Below are positions 43,673-52,800 of a stretch of 64,000 bases of DNA, piece after piece; within the stretch, counting starts at the first letter, position 1; every line of letters begins with the position of its first letter. Below the pieces are notes generated by a model. That model made no database searches. It saw only the letters and a program-made list of their open reading frames with translations, and was not told the origin of the DNA. Position numbers and translations under genes: made by a program. The DNA comes from Cyanophora paradoxa (Eukaryota > Glaucocystophyceae > Cyanophorales > Cyanophoraceae), in assembly GCA_004431415.1 (NCBI GenBank), contig QPMI01000515.1, forward strand, positions 223,195-287,194, read 5' to 3'.

Positions 43673-44353
43673 CTATTCCACCAACCATCCCATTGTGAAG
43701 ATGGACATATCGCCGCCTACCTCTGCGACACGAGCCACGGGCTGCACGTGGCGGGAGCCCGTACCGAAGCTGTAGTTGTACGAGCACTCGACGAGCTCGG
43801 CGCAGAGGGTGTTGCCTGTGACGAAATGGGGATGATCAGCTGCGTAGGAGAGGGGGTAGATCTGGAATTGGAAGAAAGTGAAGGGGAGACGGGGAAGCGA
43901 GCTCGCGCGCGGATTCCCGTCCGTGTACAGTAAGCCCAGTCTAGAGGGACTGGGATTCAGCTTTTCGAAGAGTGCACTCCCCTTGAGGTTACCAAGGTGG
44001 TAATAGGCCCCCGTGCCCGGGAGCGCTGCATCTGTGTACTGCCGAGCCGTGGGGTACGACTCCGTGAACTTGATCTCAAGACAGCGTAAGGGCGCGGCTG
44101 TCGACGTGGCGGGGGCCACCCTCTTAACAAGGCCGGACTCGTGCAGCAGCTCGATGGTCTCGGCCGTGACCTGGCCCGGGTCGAAGAAGAGCTGGTAGGA
44201 GTAGTTCTTTGGCGTCTCGTACGCGTTCTGCACGGCCTGAATCACGACGGGATTTTGAACGAAGACATCGACGTAGCTGCCCGAGGAGATTCTAGCGAAA
44301 TCGTTGGCGTTGGAGCCGACGTCGAGGGTGCTGTTGTAGACGGAGCTCGTCAT
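43673..44353 (-). CDS. Paralogue pair member 2, possible virion protein
   Basis: ATG 44353, 226 residues, paralogous to the preceding entry through the NPV, SGL-K and LE-KFT core. Its C-terminus (TLCAELVECSYNYSFGTGSR) parallels the TLMAELVSACADLTT end of the paralogue. It diverges from the FN3 gene at 44392 across a 38-bp gap that must hold both start regions. Confidence 0.7.
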   Translation of the reverse strand: MTSSVYNSTLDVGSNANDFARISSGSYVDVFVQNPVVIQAVQNAYETPKNYSYQLFFDPGQVTAETIELLHESGLVKRVAPATSTAAPLRCLEIKFTESYPTARQYTDAALPGTGAYYHLGNLKGSALFEKLNPSPSRLGLLYTDGNPRASSLPRLPFTFFQFQIYPLSYAADHPHFVTGNTLCAELVECSYNYSFGTGSRHVQPVARVAEVGGDMSIFTMGWLVE

Positions 44354-44391
44354 TTCCCCAGGGGCAGATAATTTTTCGGACTCCCAGTTAA

Positions 44392-45054
44392 ATGCGGAGG
44401 GTGAAGCGCATCCTGATGGTGAGGCGCAAGGCTCCGAGGGTGGTCACACCGGCAGCGCCCGCGAATCTCACCGCCACAGCACCAAATGATGAGCAGCAGC
44501 CCGTGAGCCTCAACTGGACGGGGGTTTATGGGGCGACGGGGTACAAGATCTACCGGGACGGGATCTACCTTGACGCCTCTGTAGCCAACTCCTACAGTGA
44601 TGCGACCACGGTTTGGGGTACGGGGTACGAATTCCAGGTCTCCGCGACCAACTCTGCAGGGGAGGGACTGAAGAGCATAGTGACGTACGTCACCACGGAC
44701 CCGGCAGCACCCACGGGGCTCACGGCCTCTGCACCAGCTGCTGGCGTCGCTCAGCCAGTTGTTCTTGTGTGGTCTCCGCCTGCAACTGGCATTACAGTAT
44801 CATACAACGTGTACCGTGGTGGTGCCCTGCTTGCCTCCAACGTTACGAGCCCCTTTTCAGATACAACAACCTACTTCGATACGTATACCTACATCGTCAA
44901 GGGGGTCAATCAGATTGGAGAGGAAGGGCCACCTTCCGGCAGCGCGAATGCGACGCCCGTGGGCATCTTCCTTCTGGACAGCTCAGCCATTTCCACAGCC
45001 ACAAAGAACGCCCTTGTCGCTGCGTACTCTACACGGAGGTTGCGTAACACATAG
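44392..45054 (+). CDS. Double fibronectin type III protein
   Basis: ATG 44392, 220 residues. A basic N-terminus (MRRVKRILMVRRKAPRV) is followed by two FN3 domains. The first is at about residues 22-103 (PANLTATAP...LNWTGVYGATGYKIYRDG...YEFQVSATNSAGEG). The second is at about 104-190 (PTGLTASAP...LVWSPPATGITVSYNVYRGG...YTYIVKGVNQIGEEGP). FN3 repeats in phage and viral proteins usually bind surface glycans or decorate virions. No signal peptide is convincing. The stop codon TAG (45052-45054) lies inside the left arm of a perfect hairpin, likely its terminator or mRNA end signal. Confidence 0.85.
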   Translation: MRRVKRILMVRRKAPRVVTPAAPANLTATAPNDEQQPVSLNWTGVYGATGYKIYRDGIYLDASVANSYSDATTVWGTGYEFQVSATNSAGEGLKSIVTYVTTDPAAPTGLTASAPAAGVAQPVVLVWSPPATGITVSYNVYRGGALLASNVTSPFSDTTTYFDTYTYIVKGVNQIGEEGPPSGSANATPVGIFLLDSSAISTATKNALVAAYSTRRLRNT

Positions 45055-45121
45055 GGATACCCCTGATCCAAGCCCTCCGGCCTTCGGCCTACAGGCTTGG
45101 ATCAGGGGTATCCCTATGTGT
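45047..45121. terminator. Perfect 28-bp-arm hairpin at the end of the FN3 gene
   Basis: Arms 45047-45074 and 45094-45121 are perfectly complementary, with a 19-nt loop that itself contains GGCC...GGCC pairing. It overlaps the FN3 stop codon and lies at the junction between intermediate-GC element A and AT-richer element B. It could be a transcript-end hairpin like those of some giant viruses, or an element end. Confidence 0.85.
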
Positions 45122-45243
45122 GCGCGTTTCAGGTACTAGGGTAGTAAGCATTTATTTCAGGTCTTAGGGTATTAATCATGTCTTTTTGGCACCAGTATGT
45201 TGGCCGCCTCTGGGGTATTAGAAGCTTGGATTCGGCACCAATT

Positions 45244-45336
45244 AGGCAGGAGAGGCAGGAGGGTTATTTGTAAACTTTCCTAAGGAATCCCCTCTTGTGT
45301 GGGATTTTACATATAACCCTCCTGCCTCTCCTGCCT
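45244..45336. repeat. Second perfect inverted repeat (24-bp arms)
   Basis: Arms 45244-45267 and 45313-45336 match perfectly, with a 45-nt loop. The purine/pyrimidine-rich arms contain GGCAGGAG repeats. It lies between the first hairpin and the stop of the decarboxylase gene at 45360, so it may be that gene's 3'-end signal. Confidence 0.85.
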
Positions 45337-45359
45337 CTCTTGCCTCTCCTGCCCCTCTC

Positions 45360-45758
45360 TTAAACCTCAAATCTCCTCTTCTCATGGTGTAATCTCTTTT
45401 TAATTACTGCCCCAAATCCAACAGCATATTTGTTTATCTCCTCCTCCAGCTCAAAAGCAATTAAACTTGTATTCCTTTCTGCCTGTTTTCCACAGCTGAA
45501 TATATCTATTGCTAACATGCCTTGATCACTGTAGCAATGAGCAGAGCAATGGCTTTCATCTAATAATAATACTTGGGCAAATCCAGGGGGTGATTTGGTG
45601 CCATCAAAAATCTCAGCATGTTTGTGGACAACCTGTATTCCATATTTCTTGATGATGTCTTCACTGACATTCATGAGCCATTTAGAGAGCTCCACATGGT
45701 CGCTGATTGGTTGGCTGAATTGGAAATCAAGCATCACATGGTAACCTTTGGCAAGCAT
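45360..45758 (-). CDS. S-adenosylmethionine decarboxylase (SpeD/SpeH-like), viral
   Basis: Small pyruvoyl-type decarboxylase homologue, polyamine pathway. The first ATG is 45758, giving 132 residues. GYHVMLDF aligns with the RHV/HLL start of bacterial SpeH. GFAQVLLLDESHCSAHCYSD contains E68-S69-H70, the proenzyme cleavage site where Ser becomes the pyruvoyl group. His74 and the AIDIFSCG motif with Cys89 match the processing and proton-donor residues. Length matches the class 1 prokaryotic form rather than the longer eukaryotic enzyme. Phage relatives of this family can use AdoMet or have shifted to arginine or ornithine, so the substrate is open. It sits at the left end of the capsid-bearing block, ending near a perfect hairpin. 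Confidence 0.82.
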   Translation of the reverse strand: MLAKGYHVMLDFQFSQPISDHVELSKWLMNVSEDIIKKYGIQVVHKHAEIFDGTKSPPGFAQVLLLDESHCSAHCYSDQGMLAIDIFSCGKQAERNTSLIAFELEEEINKYAVGFGAVIKKRLHHEKRRFEV

Positions 45759-45803
45759 TTTGATTACCAATAGAATAGAAAAAACAATACGATTGCTGGA
45801 GAT

Positions 45804-46649
45804 TTAAGGCAAAGGATCACTTCCTCCAATGGGATTGTATAAATTTGTGGTTAGATATTGACCAAATCTATTTCCTCTGGCAATTTCATCATTCCTTTCA
45901 GCATACATAATCACTGTGTAAGCCCCTTGCTGGGTAGCTCTTATAATATATTGGTCATCTTGTGTGTCAAGAAGTGGCAGTGAATGGAAAGCAAGTCCGA
46001 AATTATCTACTGGGACTACTTGGACAGTAATTCGGGGTCTTGCTCCATCTGTTCTTCTACATAATGCGTAAATATCAGCAGGCAACGTCTCAGTATATCT
46101 ATAGTGATTTCCCAAAGGCTCTATAACATCAATGACAGCAGTCTGAAGGTTGATAATGATTGTGTTGATTTTGATAATGTAAGGCTCATTCATTCCCGGG
46201 ACATATGTCCTGATTCTTGTATTCACATCATCTGGATTGGGTTGATCATTTACTAATAAAGGCGCTCCAATAATTCCACCAACCCTTAAACCATCTCCAA
46301 TATAGGCACCTCCTGACCTACATTTAATTGCTCCCCTTCTTGCTTCGTAGGCAAAATTGGTTACCTTGTTATCATCATTGTAACTATCAGGATCCCCATG
46401 AAATGCGTTGAAATTCGCATTTGTTACAAGAAGTTTAGTAGTTTTAACGACCCCATTATTTTTGTCACATCTTAACTCTTTTAGTCTTAGCATGTGAGTG
46501 TCACCAAAAGTATTCAGAGTTGGGGCTATCTCTGTGGATTCGAGACCATCAATATTATCAATAATAGCATGCTGTAAGACGTGGTTAGCTGGAGCAGCTA
46601 ATGATAGTTGCGCTGTTAAAATGCGCTCTGGTGGTGCTGGTGCTGCCAT
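45804..46649 (-). CDS. Unknown virion-type protein, intact paralogue
   Basis: ATG 46649, 281 residues. Its N-terminal half is clearly paralogous to the next, broken gene: MLRLKELRCDKNNGVVKTT and KLLVTNANFN against IRVKELRADKNSGVVKTT and QLLVTNANFQ, then RSGG-x-x-IG-G-x-RV-G. A beta-rich, Cys-poor composition suggests a structural protein, but I recognise no family. The sequence AGTATATTAA lies directly upstream of the ATG. Confidence 0.7.
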   Translation of the reverse strand: MAAPAPPERILTAQLSLAAPANHVLQHAIIDNIDGLESTEIAPTLNTFGDTHMLRLKELRCDKNNGVVKTTKLLVTNANFNAFHGDPDSYNDDNKVTNFAYEARRGAIKCRSGGAYIGDGLRVGGIIGAPLLVNDQPNPDDVNTRIRTYVPGMNEPYIIKINTIIINLQTAVIDVIEPLGNHYRYTETLPADIYALCRRTDGARPRITVQVVPVDNFGLAFHSLPLLDTQDDQYIIRATQQGAYTVIMYAERNDEIARGNRFGQYLTTNLYNPIGGSDPLP

Positions 46650-46668
46650 TTAATATACTGAAACATAA

Positions 46669-47512
46669 TTACGGAATGGGATCATTCGGAAATGGTTCAT
46701 TGTAGAAATTCGAGACCTGCGAATCAGGATTTATACAGTTGGCAACAGCCCATGCTGCTTCATCATTACGATATCCAAAAATTAAAATATCATAACCCCT
46801 ACCTCTGATGCCCAAAAATCGAAACTGTTTGGTTGTGTGGCAGGATTTCTTGTGATCCATCCACGCCCACCATGGCCTACTGCTTGAACAAAGAAAGTAT
46901 AACCTTCTAATCCTCCATTCTGAGAGCGACACATAGAATACATTGCCTTTGGTAGAAGCTGATTAGCCAATTTCCATGGTCCGGCAATACCTTGGGGTTG
47001 AGTGGCATTTTGCGTATTTACATTAGCTCTAATGATACCAAAAGCATACGGGGAATCCCGCATGGAAGAAACATGCGAATTCTTTGGGGATTATCAGCAT
47101 GTTCAGGTAAAGTGTCCGGAAAATCATTAAAGGCAGCAGAAGAGCCAAGCATTCCCGATACTCTACAGCCACCACCAATTATTGCTCCTCCTGATCTTAT
47201 AACAGCAGCAGCCCTTGTATTGTCAAATTCAAATGCTTTGATATCTACACCATACGCATCAGGTTGTCCATTTGCTGATTGAAAATTCGCATTTGTTACA
47301 AGAAGTTGAGTTGTTTTCACCACTCCCGAATTTTTATCAGCTCTCAGTTCTTTTACACGAATCATACTATTCTTGTCAAAAGCATTACCTGAATTTGCCC
47401 GTTCTGTTGATTCCATTCCACGAACTTCATCAGACACTTCATGTTGTCTAAAATGAATTGCTGGACTCCCCAATGCGTAAACTGGTAATTGGACTCGATT
47501 ATATTCGCCCAT
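46669..47512 (-). pseudogene. Frameshifted paralogue of the preceding gene
   Basis: Begins at ATG 47512 and stays in frame to about 47040. The homologous reading then continues in a second frame (about 47060-46790) and a third (about 46800-46669), ending NDPIP. The two frame changes leave no premature stop inside the coding pieces, so they are either recent or assembly errors. The paralogue at 45804-46649 supports the join order. Confidence 0.75.
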
Positions 47513-47551
47513 TACTTCTTCTATTAAGAAGGATAGAAAAATAAAGCTTCA

Positions 47552-49006
47552 TCACGGAATTCCATATGCTGTCCAGTGAATTGTGAAGGTATATGTCGTA
47601 TTTGCTGTAGCAGTCGCATCAGTTAGCAAGGTAACATGAACTGTGGACGAGGAAGAACTTGAATTCGATAATCCAAATTTATAGCCAAGCGCTTGGGTTG
47701 TCACAGGGGTTCCTTCCATTACTAAACTAATGACAGGTGGTTTCGTGTTGAATGCTGGGTTCCAATTTAAAATATAAGTGGCTTCTCCACGGCTATTGGC
47801 GTTGAGGGGTCCTATACTCATCTGGAAAGTCCCAGATAGAAATCGTTGCCTGATTTCATTCCATGTCGGGATTTTACTTAGACTATTTGTAGTTCCAGTG
47901 GCCACCTCATAGAAAGACCTTGCGTAAACATTGGTGTTCACACTGAGCTTGTCTACCAAAAGATTTGCTGAGAGCTGAGTGTATGTTTCGGGATAAGTGT
48001 ATGGAAAGTCAAGCCCAAATTTGAGCTTAAAGTAATATCTCATGAAACTCTTTTCAGTTGGAGATAAAGCCCGATTAAAAATTACAACTTCGGCTATCTC
48101 TCCTACATAGGAAGTGAATGAGAGTTCCTTTATTTTTATGGTCGGCGTGTTTGACCACAGGAAGCTTCCAGTAATTGAGGGAGATACATCTGCGCCATTC
48201 AACCCCATAGTTAGTGTTGTAGGGGTTAATTGAAAGTCGAACAACCCCCAAGAATTCAAGAAGCTTGTTGTTGAGACTTGTGTTAATGTGGAAGTGATAA
48301 TACCAAGGGAATTTCCATTAACTGCTCCCAGTGTGATATATCTCCCGTATGTAGGGTCACTTGTGTCATCATTGGTAACTACAAAATGTGATTGGTTACC
48401 TGTGGCAGTGTGCTTTCTCACTGAAAATACAGTCATGCCACTGGCAAAAATGTTTGATAATGCTGTGGTGTACTGATGCCGATATCCAGAAGAACTACTT
48501 GTGCTGACCATGTATTTATTTCCATTCAATGCTGTCCCACTGCTTATTGAGTTCTTGGATAAAGTGAACCCAGGGCTCATGTTTGGTAAGGCAAGTGGGA
48601 GCCCTTCTGCTCTGTTGACCATTGTTTCTAACAACGAGCCATTGACATCAGTTGAATTTGGGTACCAGTGGAACACACAATTGGATGTGAAAAGTGGATT
48701 AGTATATGAAAGGAGCTGGTCAATTGGTGGCGATGTAGAAATTGGATAGAACTTGATGGACTGCTCACCATTTATGATTGAAGGAGTGTAAAGGTTGCTT
48801 GAAACTACAAGGTTTGATGTTATTGTACCTCCCGTTCGGGGCAGATAGCTGCTGAGCCAGTCCCTTGTAACATTTGAAGTAACAAGTTGTGGATTAATTT
48901 TTTCAGCTATCAATGTTTGAACGACATTTGAAGTGGTGTAAGGTTGAAGCCAGTTTTGAACAATGTTTGATGTGGGGATATTTGGCAAGGCTACATTGCT
49001 ATTCAC
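47552..49006 (-). CDS. C-terminal part of the giant fibre gene
   Basis: Open frame continuing the 49868-54946 gene after frameshifts; there is no ATG at its 5' end. It holds a TSNVVQ helical repeat segment, a LamG/concanavalin-like module (about 48.00-48.72 kb: CVFHWYPNSTDVNG ... MRYYFKLKFGLDFP), and a final beta-rich domain of about 130 residues ending HWTAYGIP, stop 47552-47554. The end domain resembles the receptor-binding or trimerising tip of fibres in position only. Confidence 0.7.
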   Translation of the reverse strand: MNSNVALPNIPTSNIVQNWLQPYTTSNVVQTLIAEKINPQLVTSNVTRDWLSSYLPRTGGTITSNLVVSSNLYTPSIINGEQSIKFYPISTSPPIDQLLSYTNPLFTSNCVFHWYPNSTDVNGSLLETMVNRAEGLPLALPNMSPGFTLSKNSISSGTALNGNKYMVSTSSSSGYRHQYTTALSNIFASGMTVFSVRKHTATGNQSHFVVTNDDTSDPTYGRYITLGAVNGNSLGIITSTLTQVSTTSFLNSWGLFDFQLTPTTLTMGLNGADVSPSITGSFLWSNTPTIKIKELSFTSYVGEIAEVVIFNRALSPTEKSFMRYYFKLKFGLDFPYTYPETYTQLSANLLVDKLSVNTNVYARSFYEVATGTTNSLSKIPTWNEIRQRFLSGTFQMSIGPLNANSRGEATYILNWNPAFNTKPPVISLVMEGTPVTTQALGYKFGLSNSSSSSSTVHVTLLTDATATANTTYTFTIHWTAYGIP

Positions 49007-49008
49007 AG

Positions 49009-49867
49009 TCAGCTTATTAAGTATAAGATTGGGGTGGACACCTGTAGGAACTCATTTGAGGAGTAGGCTGGGCTGATTTGGGGAATTGGGTTGCTCAGAC
49101 CATACTTTTGTGATAGATAGTAGCGGATAAAGCCCTTCTCATCAGCTGATAGAGCCCGATTGTAAATGATTATTTCTGCCATTTGTCCTTGGAAGCTTTC
49201 TATCCCAATCTTTTGGATTGTGAGATTTGCCACTTCACTTAAATTGTAGTTGCCAGATAATGTGGGGGATAAATCAACACTATTGATGCCTACTGTGGTT
49301 ACGGTTGAAGTGACATGATAGTCAAACAAAGTCCAATTGTTGTAAAAGCTTGTGGCTGTGGATGCTGTGGAAGTTGCTTGATACACTCCATTTGTTTGAT
49401 AACTCGTTATTCCAATAGATGTTTCTCCTGTGGTTCCGAATCTTATATATCTACTTGATGTAGGGTCACTGTAAATGGTTAGATGAGCTGAAGGACTGGC
49501 AGAGGTTGAATAGTTCCTTCTCACAGAGAACATTGTCATCCCATTGCTGAATGGGTTTGCTATGTAGGGACTTGGTTGCGCCAAATAGGTTGTTACCCTG
49601 TAACCCCAAATAGTTTATTCCCATTGATTAAAGAGGCACTCAGCACGAAGGCCCCAGTTGACACTTTAAGCCAAGAAGGCAAAGCATTGGGTTGCCCAGA
49701 TGCCCTATTGGTAAGTTCTGGTATTGCTGTGCCTGATGGCTCATTTAAAGGATACCAGTGGAATACACAGTTTGGTGTAGACAGTGGATTTGTGTATGCT
49801 GAAAGGCGTTCCAGGGGAGGTATCAAGTTTTGGATTAGAACCAAGTCTATGGATTGGCTACCACTTC
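49009..49867 (-). pseudogene. Frameshifted middle part of the fibre gene (LamG module)
   Basis: Homologous to the modules on both sides: CVFHWYPLNEPSG, NPFSNGMTMFSVRR and RYYLSQKYGLSNP recur in the downstream module. Single-base frame changes occur near 49917, 49592 and 49040, judged by alignment to the module copies (for example LPRTGGTITSNL in another copy). Together with the flanking frames it makes one gene of about 7.4 kb and about 2460 residues. Confidence 0.75.
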
Positions 49868-52800
49868 TTATGTTATTTGTGTAAAGGCTGCCCGAAACAG
49901 AAAGATTGGATGTGATAGTCCTCCTGATTTGGGCAAATAGTCACTCAACCAGCTCTGAACTATATTTGAGGATGTGAGTGGAGATATTTGGGTATTGACT
50001 GTAGCCGTATCAGCCTTGGGAGCTAACCAGCCCTGAACTGTGTTGGAAGAGGTCAGCAGGGCTACTTGGGAATTAACAAAGGCAGTCTCAGCCTTTGGGG
50101 CTAACCAAGCTTGAACTGTGTTGGAGGATGTCAGCAGGGCTATTTGGGAATTTACAGCTGCTGTATCAGCCTTGGGGATTAACCAGCCCTGAACTGTGTT
50201 GGAAGACGTCAGCAGGGCTATTTGGGAATTTACGGTTTCTGTATCAGCCTTGGGGATTAACCAGCCCTGAACTGTATTGGAAGATGTCAGCAGGGCTATT
50301 CGGGAATTTACGGTTTCTGTATCAGCCTTGGGGATTAACCAGCCCTGAACTGTATTGGAAGATGTCAGCAGGGCTATTCGGGAATTTACGGTTTCTGTAT
50401 CAGCCTTGGGAGCTAACCACTCTTGAACTAAATTGGAAGAAGTCAACGGGGCTATCCATTCCTGAACCACATTGGAAGCAGTCAATGGGGCTATCCACTC
50501 TTGAGCTACATTAGAAGAAGTCAACGGGGCTATCCATTCCTGTACCACATTAGATGAGGTGAGTGGGGCTATCCATTCCTGAACTACATTGGAAGCAGTC
50601 AGTGGAGCTACCCATTCGTGAACTACATTGGAAGTGGTTAAAGGTTCTATATTGGTATTGATACTGTCTATGCTTTCTTGTATCTGTGTAATCTGGGCAT
50701 TGATGGCAGTTATTTCTGCCTCTTGAAGACTTGAGCTTGTTTGGAAATCTTTGATAATAAAACCACCTCCTGGTGCTGGTGCTGTATATTGGAGGTTGTT
50801 AGCTATAAGACTTCCTGTTACTCGAAGGCTGTTTGTTTGGAGAAGAAGTTTGTTAGGGTCACTGGCGAAAGGATTGTCCAATGGCTCAGGATAGCCGTAT
50901 TTTTGGAGGAGATAACTTCGTATGTTGTCCTTCACGATTTCTGTTGTTGGTTTAATAATCACTATTAGCTCTGCTAAATCTTGTTTGGAGGTTGAAGAGC
51001 CAATACGACTTTCAGTAACAAGGTTATTGGGGAACATGTTTGTAACATTTTCAACACTTCTATTGCTACCATTGATCCCAAATGTAACAGTGGAAGGAGA
51101 GACTGTTACTTCGTAGAGTGTCCATGTCGTCATTTCGGAGTATGTAATTTCTGCTTTTGCGTTACTTGGTGAAGTGCTTTCACCTAATCCTGCTGCTCCA
51201 ACCCCATTAGAAACCTGAATATAACAAGTCGCACCATTGTTCCATTTATTGATGCTCCAATTTGTGGTTCCATAACTCAAAGATAAAACGTTCTCTACAT
51301 TTGGAGGTGCTGTATCTGTGAATTTCGCGACGAAAAACACAGTTAAATGTTGCTGTGAAGTTTGGCTCATGAAAAGTTCACACTCAGCCCCCCACGTATT
51401 ATAGGCTGAAAAGTTGAAGTTAATTGTAGGATACGAATTAAAATAAGGTTTGTTGTTAGGACCTCCATTATTCTTAATTTGTGTCGAGTTCCCAGCAACA
51501 TTACCAAACCCAAGAAGAAAATTCGGTGTCTCAGGGTTATTATCAAACCAAACGTCTCCTGCTCCGTTTCCAAGTCCACTCACTATCGTTCCATCTTTCA
51601 TATTGTCCCTTGCTCTGACCCAAACGAAAACATTAAGAACTGAAAGGACATTAAACGTCGAAACATCCAAATAATCCAATTTGAAAGTGTTCTCATATAT
51701 TTTGAGTTTGCTGTCAGTGTTTCCTTGATTGCTCACGTTAAGATTTCCTGTGATTGTTCCACCTGTTAATGGTAAGTAGTTATCTAACAACGCTTCTGAA
51801 TCTGCTATCCAACCCCTCACAACATTTGAAGTGGTGTATTCATTTAACCATCCTCTTACAACATTCGAGGTTGTGCGATCTGTCAATAATGCTACTACAC
51901 CATTGGTGGTTGCTAAGTTCATCCCTGTTACTTGTAGTTCCTGAGTCTTGATGAGTAGTTTATTATCATCTCTTGGTATTGGGTTTGAAGAGTCTTCTAC
52001 AAATCCGTAGAACTGATGAAGATACCACCGTAGATTATATAATTCAGCAGCTGTTAAGGCTCTTGTGAAACAATAGAATTCGCACAGGTCGAATTTCGAG
52101 TATTGACTTCCCAAATATACATACTTTACATCATTTCGGGGCAGATGAGAACCATTTGTAATCGAAAAGGTCTGTCTCTCTTTCGCATTAACACCCACTT
52201 TTACGGATGTGCTTGTGATTGTGATGTCATAGATTGTCCAAGAATCTACTTCGTCAATTGTGAGTGGAACCCTGAAAGTAGATTGGTCTAATTTACTGAT
52301 GTTCAAAACGAAACCATCACCCCATTGACCTTTGGAAATACTCCAAATTTGCCCATTACTACCAAGTGTAGAAGACCCATCAAACTGTAAAATAGGTTCA
52401 AGCGGTTCAGCATTTCTTAACTTAATCACAAATGCGACAGTTATTCCTCCACTGAAATCGATGGTTTCATAGCCTGCTGAATTTGTAGAAGTGAAGGAAT
52501 AACGGAAAGTAGAGAAGCTATTGGTGTCTGCTACATCATAGTAGGGTTTGTTATTAGGACCTCCTGAGTTTCTGAATACTACACTTCCTGACTGTATCAG
52601 TTTTTGAATAACATTAGCATTTGCTTTATTAACAAGCTCATAGACCAGTACATTATTTTCCCAAGCATCATCCAAACTCGCATTAAATCTTAGAAGGCAA
52701 TGAGACAAACCCCCAACATCGAAATTTAAGAAGTTTAAAGGGGCTCTTGAAATCTCATTGTTCCCTATAACAATCTTATCCTTTACCTCCAGTTCTCTAT

